In this document: piece after piece, positions 30,877 through 39,124 of the stretch
Layout of the letters: every line of letters starts with the position of its first letter
Position numbering within the stretch: position 1 is the stretch's first letter
Virus record (IMG/VR): IMGVR_UViG_3300027985_000473
Location: 1 to 40,189 of that record
DNA length: 40,189 bases
Source: a virus
Strand: one strand, 5' to 3'
Position numbers and translations under genes: made by a program
The notes under the pieces: model-generated
The model's input: the letters and a program-made list of their open reading frames with translations, nothing else
What the model was told of the DNA's origin: nothing
The model's database searches: none

Positions 30877-31443
30877 ATGCCTGTTATTGGACCGATTCGC
30901 TTCACGTACTGCGCGGTGTTTGAACCCAAGCCCAACCAGTCGGGTGTTCTCAAGTACTCGACCGGCATCCTCATCGATAAGAACGACAAAAACCTGATCA
31001 CCAAGGTCAAGTCGCTCATCGACGCGGCAGTCGCCAAGGGCATCCAGAACAACAAGTTCTCGGCCGCCCAGAGCAAGTCTGCTAAGTTCAAGTACCCGCT
31101 GCGTGACGGTGACGAGTTCTATACGGAGCAGCCCGGCGCTGATCGTGAGGCGTACAAGGGCAACCTGTTCATGAACGCCTCGAACTCCGACCCTATCGGG
31201 GTCATCGACAAGTTCGGCCATCAGATCATCAACCGCAACGAGTTCTACTCGGGCTGTTACGGTCTGGCTGACGTCAGTTTCTTTCCGTTTAACACGAATG
31301 GAAGCATCGGCGTCGGCCTCGGTCTGAACAACGTCATGAAGAAGTCTGACGGTGAACGTCTCGACGGCCGGCAGGACGCCCAGACGGCGTTTGCTGATTT
31401 CGTTGAGCCGGAAGGCGAGGACCCCGAGTCTGAGCTGAAGTAA
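30877..31443 (+). CDS. DUF2815 family single-stranded DNA-binding protein
   Basis: 188 residues of OB-fold type, resembling the DUF2815/Enc34-like phage SSB family: GPIRFTYCAVFEP, YSTGILIDKND, KYPLRDGDEF, FMNASNSDPIGVIDK and a GCYGLADVSFFPFN motif, with an acidic C-terminal tail (EPEGEDPESELK), a usual SSB feature. High GC and codon bias suggest abundance. A strong AAGGAG site precedes it, and the polymerase gene lies just downstream. Confidence 0.85.
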   Translation: MPVIGPIRFTYCAVFEPKPNQSGVLKYSTGILIDKNDKNLITKVKSLIDAAVAKGIQNNKFSAAQSKSAKFKYPLRDGDEFYTEQPGADREAYKGNLFMNASNSDPIGVIDKFGHQIINRNEFYSGCYGLADVSFFPFNTNGSIGVGLGLNNVMKKSDGERLDGRQDAQTAFADFVEPEGEDPESELK

Positions 31444-31448
31444 ACAAG

Positions 31449-31475
31449 GTGGGGGGAGCCCGCGACTCCCCCCAT
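31449..31475 (+). promoter_or_regulatory. GC hairpin between the SSB and polymerase genes
   Basis: TGGGGGGAG (31450-31458), 7-nt loop, CTCCCCCCA (31466-31474). No T-run follows, so it is not a standard terminator. It may protect the SSB mRNA 3' end or reduce polymerase expression, matching the need for much SSB and little polymerase. Confidence 0.6.
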
Positions 31476-31487
31476 AAAAGGGATAAA

Positions 31488-33416
31488 ATGCCTACTGTCC
31501 TTGACTTCGAAACTAAGTCAGACGTGGACCTCGTAGCTAGGGGTAGACGTCACTACTTAGCTAGCCCTGAAGCAGATATACTGTGTATGGGGTACCTAGA
31601 TACCGAAACCAAAGTACGAGGTGTATGGACCCCTGGTAAGCCTTTACCAGATATTGATTACAATCGGATTATAGCTTTCAATGCCGCTTTCGAGCGGGAC
31701 GTCATTAACACTATAGGTGTCGCATACGGAATGCCGTCTGTGGTATCTGATAATTTTATTGACGTTCAAGCTTTAGCAGGTAGGTATGGCTTACCGCAAA
31801 ACTTAGCGGACTTAGCCATAGTACTGAATTTAAATAGCCAAAAAGACCCCGCCGGCAAGCACCTTATACAGCTATTTTGCGTTCCGCCATATGGTAGAGA
31901 TGAACTCGGCAATCTAATGCCACATCTCAAGCCACAGTTTGAACAACTTAAAAAGTACTGTTTAGGAGACGTTGATACTACCTACGAAGCTTGGACCACT
32001 CTACCTGCCTCTGACTTATCTCCTAAAGAGCGTAAATACTGGCTACTAAACTGGGAGATGAACGACATTGGTCTGCCCATTGCGTATGAGGAAGCTAAGC
32101 GAATTAGAGAGGTAGTTGAGATATACTGTTATGACCACAACGAGCGTCTTCCGGCATTAACCAATGGGCAGGTTACAAAAGTAACTCAGGTTAAGCGTAT
32201 AGTTACTTGGGTCAACTCTCAGGGGGTAACTTTACCTAACTTGCAAGCTGAAACCGTTGGTAAGATTCTAACTGAATATGAAGAGCTACCTGACACTGTA
32301 GCAGAAGTACTCGAATTGAGGGCCGCTATTGGCCTTTCATCTATTGGTAAGTATAAACGAATTGAAAACATGACCTTTGAAGGTCGTATGCATGATAACA
32401 GCCGGTACTACGGGGCGCATACGGGCCGTAACACTGGCATGGGTTTTCAGTTACTGAACTTGCCTCGTAAAAAGACAAAGACTCCTGAAGAAGATATTCG
32501 TAAGTTCTTAGATGGTAGTATAGTAGAAGAGAACCCGGTTATTGCTGCTAGAGCGTTAATCAGGTCAATGATTAAAGCAACTATCGGCCATTTGATAATG
32601 GTGGCTGACTATAAATCGATTGAGTACGTTCTTCTCATCTGGCTAGCAGAAGACTGGGAGGCACTTGATAGGTTTGTCAAGGGTCTTGACCAATATATTG
32701 ATATGGCTGCGTTTTTGTACGGTAAGGCTTATGATCTGGTGACAGATGTAGAACGGCAGTTTGGAAAGATTATCATTCTTGGCTGTGGTTATGGCCTTGG
32801 TGCTTATGGCTTTGTGCGTAACGCAGAGAGCTGGGGTGTTAAGATACCTTTAAGTATAGCTAAGTTCGCCGTGGATGGCTATAGGTCAAAGTTCCATAAA
32901 GTGGTACGTATGTGGTATCAGCTTAAAGATGCTGCATTGTACGCCATAAGGTATAAGGGTAAAGCTATTTCATGTTATAAGTGCACTTTTAAAGTAGTTA
33001 AAGACCGTGTCGGCACCGAGTGGTTACAGCTCACGCTTCCATCCGGCCGCGCTATGTATTATAATAAGCCATTTATCGATCAAGATACATACGGTGATGT
33101 ACCTGCTTTTTGGGGGCAGTTCAAAGCTTCTAAGACCTGGATAGTAAAACATCTCATTCCGGGCCTGCTTACTGAAAACATAATCCAAGCTATAGCCCGT
33201 GATATACTCTGGTACGGTAAGACTGTGCTTAAGGATAACGGGTACAAACTCATAGGATCTATCTATGATGAGGCCATAAGCGAAGTGCCGGAAGCCTGGG
33301 GAACTGATGAAAAGCTACATGAGTACTACAAACTTATGTGTACGCGAGAAGAGTGGAGTTCTACAATACCACTAGACGCAGACGGCTTCTATGGCCCACG
33401 GTATAAGAAAAACTAG
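31488..33416 (+). CDS. Family A DNA polymerase with 3'-5' exonuclease
   Basis: 642 residues from the ATG at 31488 behind AGGG; an earlier ATG at 31449 sits in the hairpin. Exonuclease motifs: Exo I VLDFETK (Asp6, Glu8), Exo II AFNAAFE, Exo III YCLGD. Polymerase motif A is ADYKSIE (about residue 373), motif B RQFGKIIILGCGYG (about 422-435), and motif C SIYDEAI (about 592), where most family A enzymes have HDE. No fusion to other domains. It is the replicase of the phage, working with the primase-helicase and SSB genes of the same arm. Confidence 0.9.
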   Translation: MPTVLDFETKSDVDLVARGRRHYLASPEADILCMGYLDTETKVRGVWTPGKPLPDIDYNRIIAFNAAFERDVINTIGVAYGMPSVVSDNFIDVQALAGRYGLPQNLADLAIVLNLNSQKDPAGKHLIQLFCVPPYGRDELGNLMPHLKPQFEQLKKYCLGDVDTTYEAWTTLPASDLSPKERKYWLLNWEMNDIGLPIAYEEAKRIREVVEIYCYDHNERLPALTNGQVTKVTQVKRIVTWVNSQGVTLPNLQAETVGKILTEYEELPDTVAEVLELRAAIGLSSIGKYKRIENMTFEGRMHDNSRYYGAHTGRNTGMGFQLLNLPRKKTKTPEEDIRKFLDGSIVEENPVIAARALIRSMIKATIGHLIMVADYKSIEYVLLIWLAEDWEALDRFVKGLDQYIDMAAFLYGKAYDLVTDVERQFGKIIILGCGYGLGAYGFVRNAESWGVKIPLSIAKFAVDGYRSKFHKVVRMWYQLKDAALYAIRYKGKAISCYKCTFKVVKDRVGTEWLQLTLPSGRAMYYNKPFIDQDTYGDVPAFWGQFKASKTWIVKHLIPGLLTENIIQAIARDILWYGKTVLKDNGYKLIGSIYDEAISEVPEAWGTDEKLHEYYKLMCTREEWSSTIPLDADGFYGPRYKKN

Positions 33417-33424
33417 GAGTCAGT

Positions 33425-33745
33425 ATGCATGACGGACGCGGAGACTTTAGCGAGAGTAACCTTCTGCGGGATATAATGAAGCGTTATCCCGTTGACAAAG
33501 GGCTGGTAAACAACCAGGAAGAATTGCGCACAGTTCTTTCTAACTGGACATATCTGAACATGCACCTTAAGTCTGAAAAGTACCAGAGTGTTGACATCCT
33601 TGTACAGCTATTTAACTTTGAGTTTGAGACCAAGAGACGTGAACACATACTTCATCGTCTCTTGACCAGAATACAGTCCCGTCTTAACTTGACTATGTGT
33701 CACCAGCTTGAAAGGATGTTGAGCGATGGGAAAACAGGAAGCTAA
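33425..33745 (+). CDS. Unknown replication-module protein
   Basis: 106 residues, charged and mostly helical (NWTYLNMHLKSEKYQSVDILVQLFNFEFETKRREHILHRLLTR). No family recognised. It sits between the polymerase and VRR-NUC genes and overlaps the latter by 20 bases, so a replication accessory role is a reasonable guess. Confidence 0.6.
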   Translation: MHDGRGDFSESNLLRDIMKRYPVDKGLVNNQEELRTVLSNWTYLNMHLKSEKYQSVDILVQLFNFEFETKRREHILHRLLTRIQSRLNLTMCHQLERMLSDGKTGS

Positions 33746-34034
33746 AGTTGAGGCATACTTGATTAAGAAAATTAAGGAACTCGGGGGAGATTGCTACAAA
33801 ATAGTCTCTCCCGGCCGGAATGGTATGCCTGATCGTATATGCTGCTTACCTAAGGGCGTTACGATTTGGGTCGAAGTGAAAACTGAGATAGGAGTGGTTT
33901 CAAAAATCCAGGTAGCCTGTATAAACAGGTTAAGAGAACTTGGCCATCGGGTTATGATACTGTTTGGGAAGACGGATGTGGATGCTTTTATAACTGGGCT
34001 CAAAAACTGCGAGGAGAACAAAAATGGACTCTAA
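33726..34034 (+). CDS. VRR-NUC domain nuclease
   Basis: 102 residues, a stand-alone VRR-NUC fold: EAKVEAYLIKKIKELGG, SPGRNGMPDRICCLP (catalytic Asp), TIWVEVKTEIG (catalytic E-x-K), then QVACINRLRELGHRV. Phage VRR-NUC proteins act as structure-specific (Holliday-junction-type) nucleases and usually sit beside an SNF2 helicase and polymerase, as here. Starts behind AAGGAT and overlaps the ligase gene by 11 bases. Confidence 0.87.
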   Translation: MGKQEAKVEAYLIKKIKELGGDCYKIVSPGRNGMPDRICCLPKGVTIWVEVKTEIGVVSKIQVACINRLRELGHRVMILFGKTDVDAFITGLKNCEENKNGL

Positions 34035-35226
34035 TGAAGCTGGCATTATTCTTCGTAAAGTTGAAAGAGCCCGTGGTCATGCAAAGCAAGCCATACTGCG
34101 CGACAATCCCAGCATGCAGAAGTACTTTAAGACGGCGTATCATCCATTCATACATTTCTTCATCACGCTGAAGACTATGCCGCCGGCTCTTGGATACTCC
34201 AACTTTGAAGCCGCCGGCGTTAACAAGTTGCTCAATGACCTGAGCAAGAGGCGTATCACAGGAAACGCCGCAAAAGACGCCGTGTTTAAAGTCTTCAAGT
34301 TACTCGACCCGGACTCCGCTTACCTCCTCTTCCGTATAATCAATAAAGACATGAAGTGCGGTGTCGCCACCAAGACGGTAAACAAGCTGTGGCCGGGCCT
34401 CGTGCCGACACACGATATCATGCTGGCCTACCTCTACGACGAGAGCCGAGTTCGTTCATGGCCGGTCCTTGTATCTGCCAAGATTGACGGACTCCGTACT
34501 ACTTGGCGTAACGGAAAGCTTTTATCAAGAAACGGCATTGAGTTGCGCGGACTTGACCATGTTGGTGAGGCTATCATCGCCAGCGGTTACACTGGTGAAC
34601 TCGACGGCGAAATGTATGTCCACGGCAAGAAAACGTTCGATGAAGTCAGTGGTGACATCCGCGCCTTTAAAAAGTCGGATAACGCTGTTTATTACGTATT
34701 CGACGCCCCGTCTCTCGACGATCAGGAAACCCGCATATGCCACGCCGCTGGAGCTGTGCATGTTATGAATCTTTGCGGCTATGACTTCTTGAGAATGGTG
34801 CCGCACATTCTCTGTCACACTCACGAAGAAGTGTTGGCAGCTAAAATTCGTATTGAAAATGAGATGGCTGAACTCGAGATCAAGTGTGACGGCATCGTGG
34901 TCAAAGACCCTAATGCGCCGTACGTCGGTGATCGTGACTGGGCTTGGATGAAAGTCAAAAACGCTGACCCCGTTGACCTCGTTGTACTTGACATTTACGA
35001 AGGTGAGCCTAACACTGCTTTTGTTGGCATGTGTGGTGGTCTTATAGTGCGATTCAACGGGGTTGAAGTACGTGTGGGCGGTGGCCTCTCGCAGCGTCAA
35101 CGCATGGCATGGTGGCAAGACCCCGACCAGATTATCGGTAAGACTATCGAGGTCGTTTACCAGGAAGTTACAGCCGCTGGCAGCCTCCGTCATCCACGTC
35201 TTAAGACTGTCAGGGGGGATAAGTAA
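34024..35226 (+). CDS. ATP-dependent DNA ligase
   Basis: 400 residues with an N-terminal helical domain, then the nucleotidyltransferase core: motif I SAKIDGLRTTW (adenylated Lys about 153), motif III-like ELDGEMYV, motif IV IKCDGIVVK, motif V WAWMKVK, and a C-terminal OB domain (VRFNGVEVRVGGGL...GKTIEVVYQEVT). It seals nicks in replicated DNA. A GAGGAG site is seven bases before the ATG. Confidence 0.9.
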   Translation: MDSNEAGIILRKVERARGHAKQAILRDNPSMQKYFKTAYHPFIHFFITLKTMPPALGYSNFEAAGVNKLLNDLSKRRITGNAAKDAVFKVFKLLDPDSAYLLFRIINKDMKCGVATKTVNKLWPGLVPTHDIMLAYLYDESRVRSWPVLVSAKIDGLRTTWRNGKLLSRNGIELRGLDHVGEAIIASGYTGELDGEMYVHGKKTFDEVSGDIRAFKKSDNAVYYVFDAPSLDDQETRICHAAGAVHVMNLCGYDFLRMVPHILCHTHEEVLAAKIRIENEMAELEIKCDGIVVKDPNAPYVGDRDWAWMKVKNADPVDLVVLDIYEGEPNTAFVGMCGGLIVRFNGVEVRVGGGLSQRQRMAWWQDPDQIIGKTIEVVYQEVTAAGSLRHPRLKTVRGDK

Positions 35227-35601
35227 ATGAAAGTCGGGGTAAGCTATTATTTATCGAATTTTAGGTGCCCCGAAGGGTGTCAGGCGGTGGCTACTGCAAC
35301 AGCAGCTGCGGTAGCCGCCTCTGGGCGCCCGTACAATAACAAGGCTCTTCTACTGAAGCGTTTACAGTCCTGGGTCAATAAGTACTATAAGCTTACTTAC
35401 CTTGGACCGGAAGTAGAAATAGAGGGAGCCTGGCTCGAGAACCCCGGAGAATTCTTGGTCTTTTGCCATGCCATCATGGTCGATTTAAAAATCACAAATG
35501 CCAGTGAATTACGGCTCTCTCGTGCGGATAAAAGGCTCGGTTTTACTGCAAATAACCTAATTGGGTCCGTTGCATTAAAGTGCATTGAAGAAAAAGACTA
35601 A
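35227..35601 (+). CDS. Unknown small protein
   Basis: 124 residues. The start follows the ligase stop by one base. It has an Ala-rich helix near residues 18-35 (GCQAVATATAAAVAASG) and a mixed alpha/beta C-terminus (LRLSRADKRLGFTANN). No family recognised. Confidence 0.55.
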   Translation: MKVGVSYYLSNFRCPEGCQAVATATAAAVAASGRPYNNKALLLKRLQSWVNKYYKLTYLGPEVEIEGAWLENPGEFLVFCHAIMVDLKITNASELRLSRADKRLGFTANNLIGSVALKCIEEKD

Positions 35602-35636
35602 GGTCCTTATGTTGGTATATGTCAAAAAGGCTCGTT

Positions 35637-35963
35637 ATGCGTAAAAAACAACGCATTAAACATCGCGGCTGCGCTACTAAGCTAGCAGAAGCTCAAGTAG
35701 AGAACCAAAGGCTCCAGGGCCTTTTATTTGATAGTTTGAATGAAAGAAACCGGTTATTAACTAAAATTGATGACCAACTGAACTCTATATTTGCTTTACA
35801 GATCAAGCTCAATGACGCAAATAGTATAATAGACAAATACAAAGTAGCTATAGAGTCATTAGTAAAACCTGTTGAAATCGTGGCGCCGCCATGGGCCGGA
35901 AAGTACTGTCAAGAAGTGCTAACGTTAATTCAAAAAAGGGTTATGAAAATATTAAATGGCTAA
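35637..35963 (+). CDS. Coiled-coil protein of unknown function
   Basis: 108 residues if started at 35637 (AAGG 8 bases upstream); 114 from the ATG at 35619, which lacks a ribosome binding site. The start is very basic (RKKQRIKHRG), followed by a long coiled coil (residues about 18-70). A possible 11-codon leader ORF at 35610 ends on the 35637 start and could couple translation. No family assigned. It overlaps the helicase gene by 8 bases. Confidence 0.55.
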   Translation: MRKKQRIKHRGCATKLAEAQVENQRLQGLLFDSLNERNRLLTKIDDQLNSIFALQIKLNDANSIIDKYKVAIESLVKPVEIVAPPWAGKYCQEVLTLIQKRVMKILNG

Positions 35964-37311
35964 GCCAGAGCACGACTACCAGATAGCTGCCAGACAATGG
36001 ATAGCTGGTAAAAGACGCGGTATGTTATATATAGATATGGGTCTTGGTAAGACCCGTATTATACTAGAGCATATTGTACGCGCTGGTCGTCAAGCTGTAG
36101 TGTTTGCTCCACTTAGCGTCATCTATAACACCTGGCCATTGGAAATAGCTAAATGGGTACCCGGTTTAACGTACCGCATCTTGCATGGCCCAGATAAGGA
36201 TTATCACCTCAGTAAATCTGCCGATATATACCTCGTCAACTATGACGGGTTACAGTGGTTCTACGCCAACGTATCTAACAATGTCCGTAAGTTTAAGGAC
36301 CGTTTCTACGTACTTGATGAGTCTACGAAAGTAAAGTCTCATTCAAGCGTTAGGCTTAAGGCTATGAAGCCATTTGCCAACCTAGCTCAAGACCTGATAC
36401 TCATGTCCGGAACTCCGATGCCCAACGGCTACAGGGACTTATGGGCTCAGTTCTGGCTTATAGACCATGGTCAGGCGTTAGGAAAAACATACTCAGAATT
36501 TAGAGATAGGTATTTGATAGAATCTGGTCCACCTAGGTTTGAGATACGACTTAGGCCTGGGGCTAAAGAAGATATAGACAGTAAAGTCGCTGACATGACT
36601 TTTAGGCTCGATAAAAAAGATTATTTGTCGCTTAAAGACCCGGTATACTCCACAAAAAGTCTTATCCTGCCCACTGACGCTCGTGAAGGATACGATGAGT
36701 TAGAGAATGACTACGTTCTTGGGGACTTTTCAGTGCATTCTGGTGGAGCACTGAATATGAAACTACGACAGTACGTACAGGGGGCTGTATATGACGAGAA
36801 CTCACATACACATTGGATTCATTCTACTAAGTTGGACTTCCTTGAAGACCTCGTCGATACAGCAACTTCCCCCATACTTCTTCCAATACAGTTTAGGTTT
36901 GAACTAGAGGCGCTTAAAAAACGGTTTAAAAACTTACCTTGTATAGCCGGGGGTATGAAACCTGCTGAAACTTCTAGTATTATACGTAGTTGGAATTCTG
37001 GTAATGTGCCTTTGTTGCCATGTCATCCTGCGGCCTTAAGCCATGGGGTGAACATGCAAGACGGAGGGCATCATGTCGTGTGGTTTGCGTTGCCGTACAA
37101 CCTCGAGCATTATGAGCAGTTAAACGGGCGCCTAGCTAGACAAGGGCAGGTTAACACCCCCGTATTTGACCATTTGATTATGAGTAATACAGTTGATGAA
37201 GATGTAAAAGCCGCCCTCGATACGAAGGCGGCTGATCAGGTTTCTTTTGGTGATGCTATGCGTCAAGCTATGCTTGCGCGCAGGGCTACTTCTTCGAAAA
37301 GTCCAGCTTAA
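35956..37311 (+). CDS. SNF2-type DNA helicase/translocase
   Basis: 451 residues with superfamily 2 motifs: Q-like HDYQIAARQW, I DMGLGKT (about residues 27-33), Ia VFAPLSVI, II LDEST (about 119), III MSGTPMPN (about 150), and VI NGRLARQGQ (about 390). The size and the DES(T) variant fit phage SNF2 helicases that work with VRR-NUC nucleases in recombination or fork repair. It is the last gene of the rightward arm. Its final 26 bases overlap the end of the convergent holin-like gene. Confidence 0.88.
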   Translation: MAKPEHDYQIAARQWIAGKRRGMLYIDMGLGKTRIILEHIVRAGRQAVVFAPLSVIYNTWPLEIAKWVPGLTYRILHGPDKDYHLSKSADIYLVNYDGLQWFYANVSNNVRKFKDRFYVLDESTKVKSHSSVRLKAMKPFANLAQDLILMSGTPMPNGYRDLWAQFWLIDHGQALGKTYSEFRDRYLIESGPPRFEIRLRPGAKEDIDSKVADMTFRLDKKDYLSLKDPVYSTKSLILPTDAREGYDELENDYVLGDFSVHSGGALNMKLRQYVQGAVYDENSHTHWIHSTKLDFLEDLVDTATSPILLPIQFRFELEALKKRFKNLPCIAGGMKPAETSSIIRSWNSGNVPLLPCHPAALSHGVNMQDGGHHVVWFALPYNLEHYEQLNGRLARQGQVNTPVFDHLIMSNTVDEDVKAALDTKAADQVSFGDAMRQAMLARRATSSKSPA

Positions 37312-37759
37312 CGGCCCCTTTGTCAAACGCGCTACGGCCTACAAAGTAGTAGCCGAATACCCACGAAGCCAGTTCAGTAAGGGCAGAAAGCTTGCTAGCT
37401 TCAACCGTCTTCATGAACACCGCAAGCATGACGGCCACCGTCAGGCCGAGTAGGCACATGGGGCGAACATTTTTCGCGAGCCATGAATCCGACTTCATGT
37501 CAGCTTCATGACGTCTTGTGAGGTTTTCCTGGATACCCTGCTCCGCGTGCGCCCACAGTTCTTCGAACCGGACGGCGTACTCTTTGTTTACTTTGACGAG
37601 TTCAAGAGCAGCAGTTGGGTCTTGGGAGCCAGTAATCCCCATGGCCAAATCGCCGGCTTTTTCTGCTACTGCAGCAGCTGTCGACTTATCGCCAGCAATC
37701 CATTTAACGATTGACGGTACAACAGTAGCCAGGCCTGTGATGATGGTGATAGGGTCCAT
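37286..37759 (-). CDS. Holin-like protein (3TM / GTA-holin type)
   Basis: 157 residues from the ATG at 37759, which overlaps the endolysin stop (TAATG); an ATG 15 bases earlier lies inside that gene. It has hydrophobic segments near residues 3-22 and 100-120 and a weaker one about 128-145, with VRPMCLLGLTVAVMLAVF and WVFGYYFVGRSAFDKG, the pattern of the three-transmembrane holin family (GTA_holin_3TM). It would time lysis by releasing the adjacent M15 endolysin. Last gene of the leftward arm. Confidence 0.75.
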   Translation of the reverse strand: MDPITIITGLATVVPSIVKWIAGDKSTAAAVAEKAGDLAMGITGSQDPTAALELVKVNKEYAVRFEELWAHAEQGIQENLTRRHEADMKSDSWLAKNVRPMCLLGLTVAVMLAVFMKTVEASKLSALTELASWVFGYYFVGRSAFDKGAVKLDFSKK

Positions 37760-38175
37760 TACGGCTCTACCCACTGTATCCTCGGCACGTTACGAAAACC
37801 GATGTGAAGCCAGGATACGTTTTCTTCGACAACGGTTATAAAAGAAAAACATTCCAGGTCAATATGGGCTCGGATATCTGCCCTCATTTCTTCCGCTGTA
37901 AGCTTAGAGGACGTGAGGTCGATAGCACGCCCAAACTTATGGTCAGACAGCGTCGCGCCTGTGAGAGACATAAAGTCTCTTAGGCCGCGGTCCTTAAACT
38001 GACCTCCCTGTTTCCAAGTATTAGCGACTAAAGACCCCCAACGTTCACGAAGGCGATCAATAGTCCAAAGCATCCTGGAATCAAGCACCCACCACAGCCG
38101 TTCAGCCCCAAACTTATCCAGTAGGGTTGGGGGAACGAGTTCTTCAATTGTAAAGTACGTGGGCCTATAGGTCAT
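37759..38175 (-). CDS. Endolysin, M15 family peptidase
   Basis: 138 residues. The zinc-site motif SDHKFGRAIDL gives His79 and Asp86, and SWLHIGF gives His124, the H-x6-D...H set of VanY/M15 endopeptidases that cut peptidoglycan cross-links. No signal peptide is seen, so it needs the holin for access. It overlaps the preceding gene's stop by 4 bases and the holin-like gene start by 1, forming a lysis cassette. Confidence 0.87.
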   Translation of the reverse strand: MTYRPTYFTIEELVPPTLLDKFGAERLWWVLDSRMLWTIDRLRERWGSLVANTWKQGGQFKDRGLRDFMSLTGATLSDHKFGRAIDLTSSKLTAEEMRADIRAHIDLECFSFITVVEENVSWLHIGFRNVPRIQWVEP

Positions 38176-38579
38176 TTTGGCGCCGCCTTAGTAATATGCT
38201 CTCTTACCTGATTCCAAAATCCTTGGCCGGCCATTAAGGCTAAATATCCAAGTATGCCAAGTATAGTCCATTCAAAAATTTTTGACCATATTGAAGTTGA
38301 ACGCGTTCTCCATGCCGTCACCCAGCGGTGGTTGGCCGCGTATTCTTCTTCTTTTTCAATACGTCTCTTGTCTACCCAAAGGTGGTTTTGGCGCATCTTT
38401 TCTACGCCTTGGTCGAAGTTACCTTTGTCCAGGTCTGCTATCATTCCGAGGACGTGGGGTATTTTTTCAGCTACTTCGTCACTTATGGGTATTCTACAAA
38501 CATGATGTTTGTCGAAGTACTTTTCAATACCTACAACTACAGCATCTGCTATAGCTTTGCGCAGCTCTTCTTCGCTCAC
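38172..38579 (-). CDS. Membrane-anchored protein in the lysis cassette
   Basis: 135 residues. The first 90 are charged and helical; one transmembrane segment lies at about 102-120 (IFEWTILGILGYLALMAG), followed by a short basic tail. Placed just before the endolysin, it could be a second holin-like or spanin-like component. The topology (N-terminal domain, C-terminal anchor) does not match a standard spanin. Function unproven. Confidence 0.6.
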   Translation of the reverse strand: MSEEELRKAIADAVVVGIEKYFDKHHVCRIPISDEVAEKIPHVLGMIADLDKGNFDQGVEKMRQNHLWVDKRRIEKEEEYAANHRWVTAWRTRSTSIWSKIFEWTILGILGYLALMAGQGFWNQVREHITKAAPK

Positions 38580-38587
38580 GGCGACCT

Positions 38588-39115
38588 CTATACGTGCTGA
38601 CTTGCCTTGATAAAGAAGTCGTCAATGTCCGTCACGCCCAAAGCCGTTGCGAATGCGATAAGGTTTTCATTGTTCCTTTCGAACACGGAGCTGCGCTTCC
38701 ACGCATTCCTGATCTTGACCTTTGCAGTGTGTTCATCCTGTGTTTCGTCCGGAAGAGCGTCGATCAGGCTGTCTACGACGTCGAGATTTATTTCGCGAAG
38801 CTCGGCCTCGGTGTAAAGCTGACGGACGGATATTGTTTGCGGCACTACGATGACGACTGGAATTGGCTCCCATGACGTAGCTCGACGCACCCACACACCC
38901 TCTTCGAGCCCCTCGCTCCAGGCAGTGGCCTGCATGCCCTCGGGCGGGCCTTCCTCGCGCCAGGGAACGGCTCCTATCTCGACCAGCTTGCCGTCGTCAA
39001 CGAAGTCCGTACCGCCGTAGACCTCGCCCGCATGAGGGCCGCCGTCGTCTGGGTAGATGTAGGTTTCGTTAGCCGAGACCACTTGACCCGTGGTGAGAAT
39101 GTATATCGTTTGCAT
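38588..39115 (-). CDS. Unknown protein, possibly tail fibre chaperone-like
   Basis: 175 residues, acidic. The N-terminal part is beta-rich (IYILTTGQVVSANETYIYPDD) and the C-terminal part helical (ELREINLDVVDSLIDALPDET, RNAWKRSSVFERNNENL). It follows the fibre and LamG-like genes in the late operon, a common place for fibre assembly proteins, but no family was recognised. Confidence 0.55.
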   Translation of the reverse strand: MQTIYILTTGQVVSANETYIYPDDGGPHAGEVYGGTDFVDDGKLVEIGAVPWREEGPPEGMQATAWSEGLEEGVWVRRATSWEPIPVVIVVPQTISVRQLYTEAELREINLDVVDSLIDALPDETQDEHTAKVKIRNAWKRSSVFERNNENLIAFATALGVTDIDDFFIKASQHV

Positions 39116-39124
39116 ATTGCCTCC

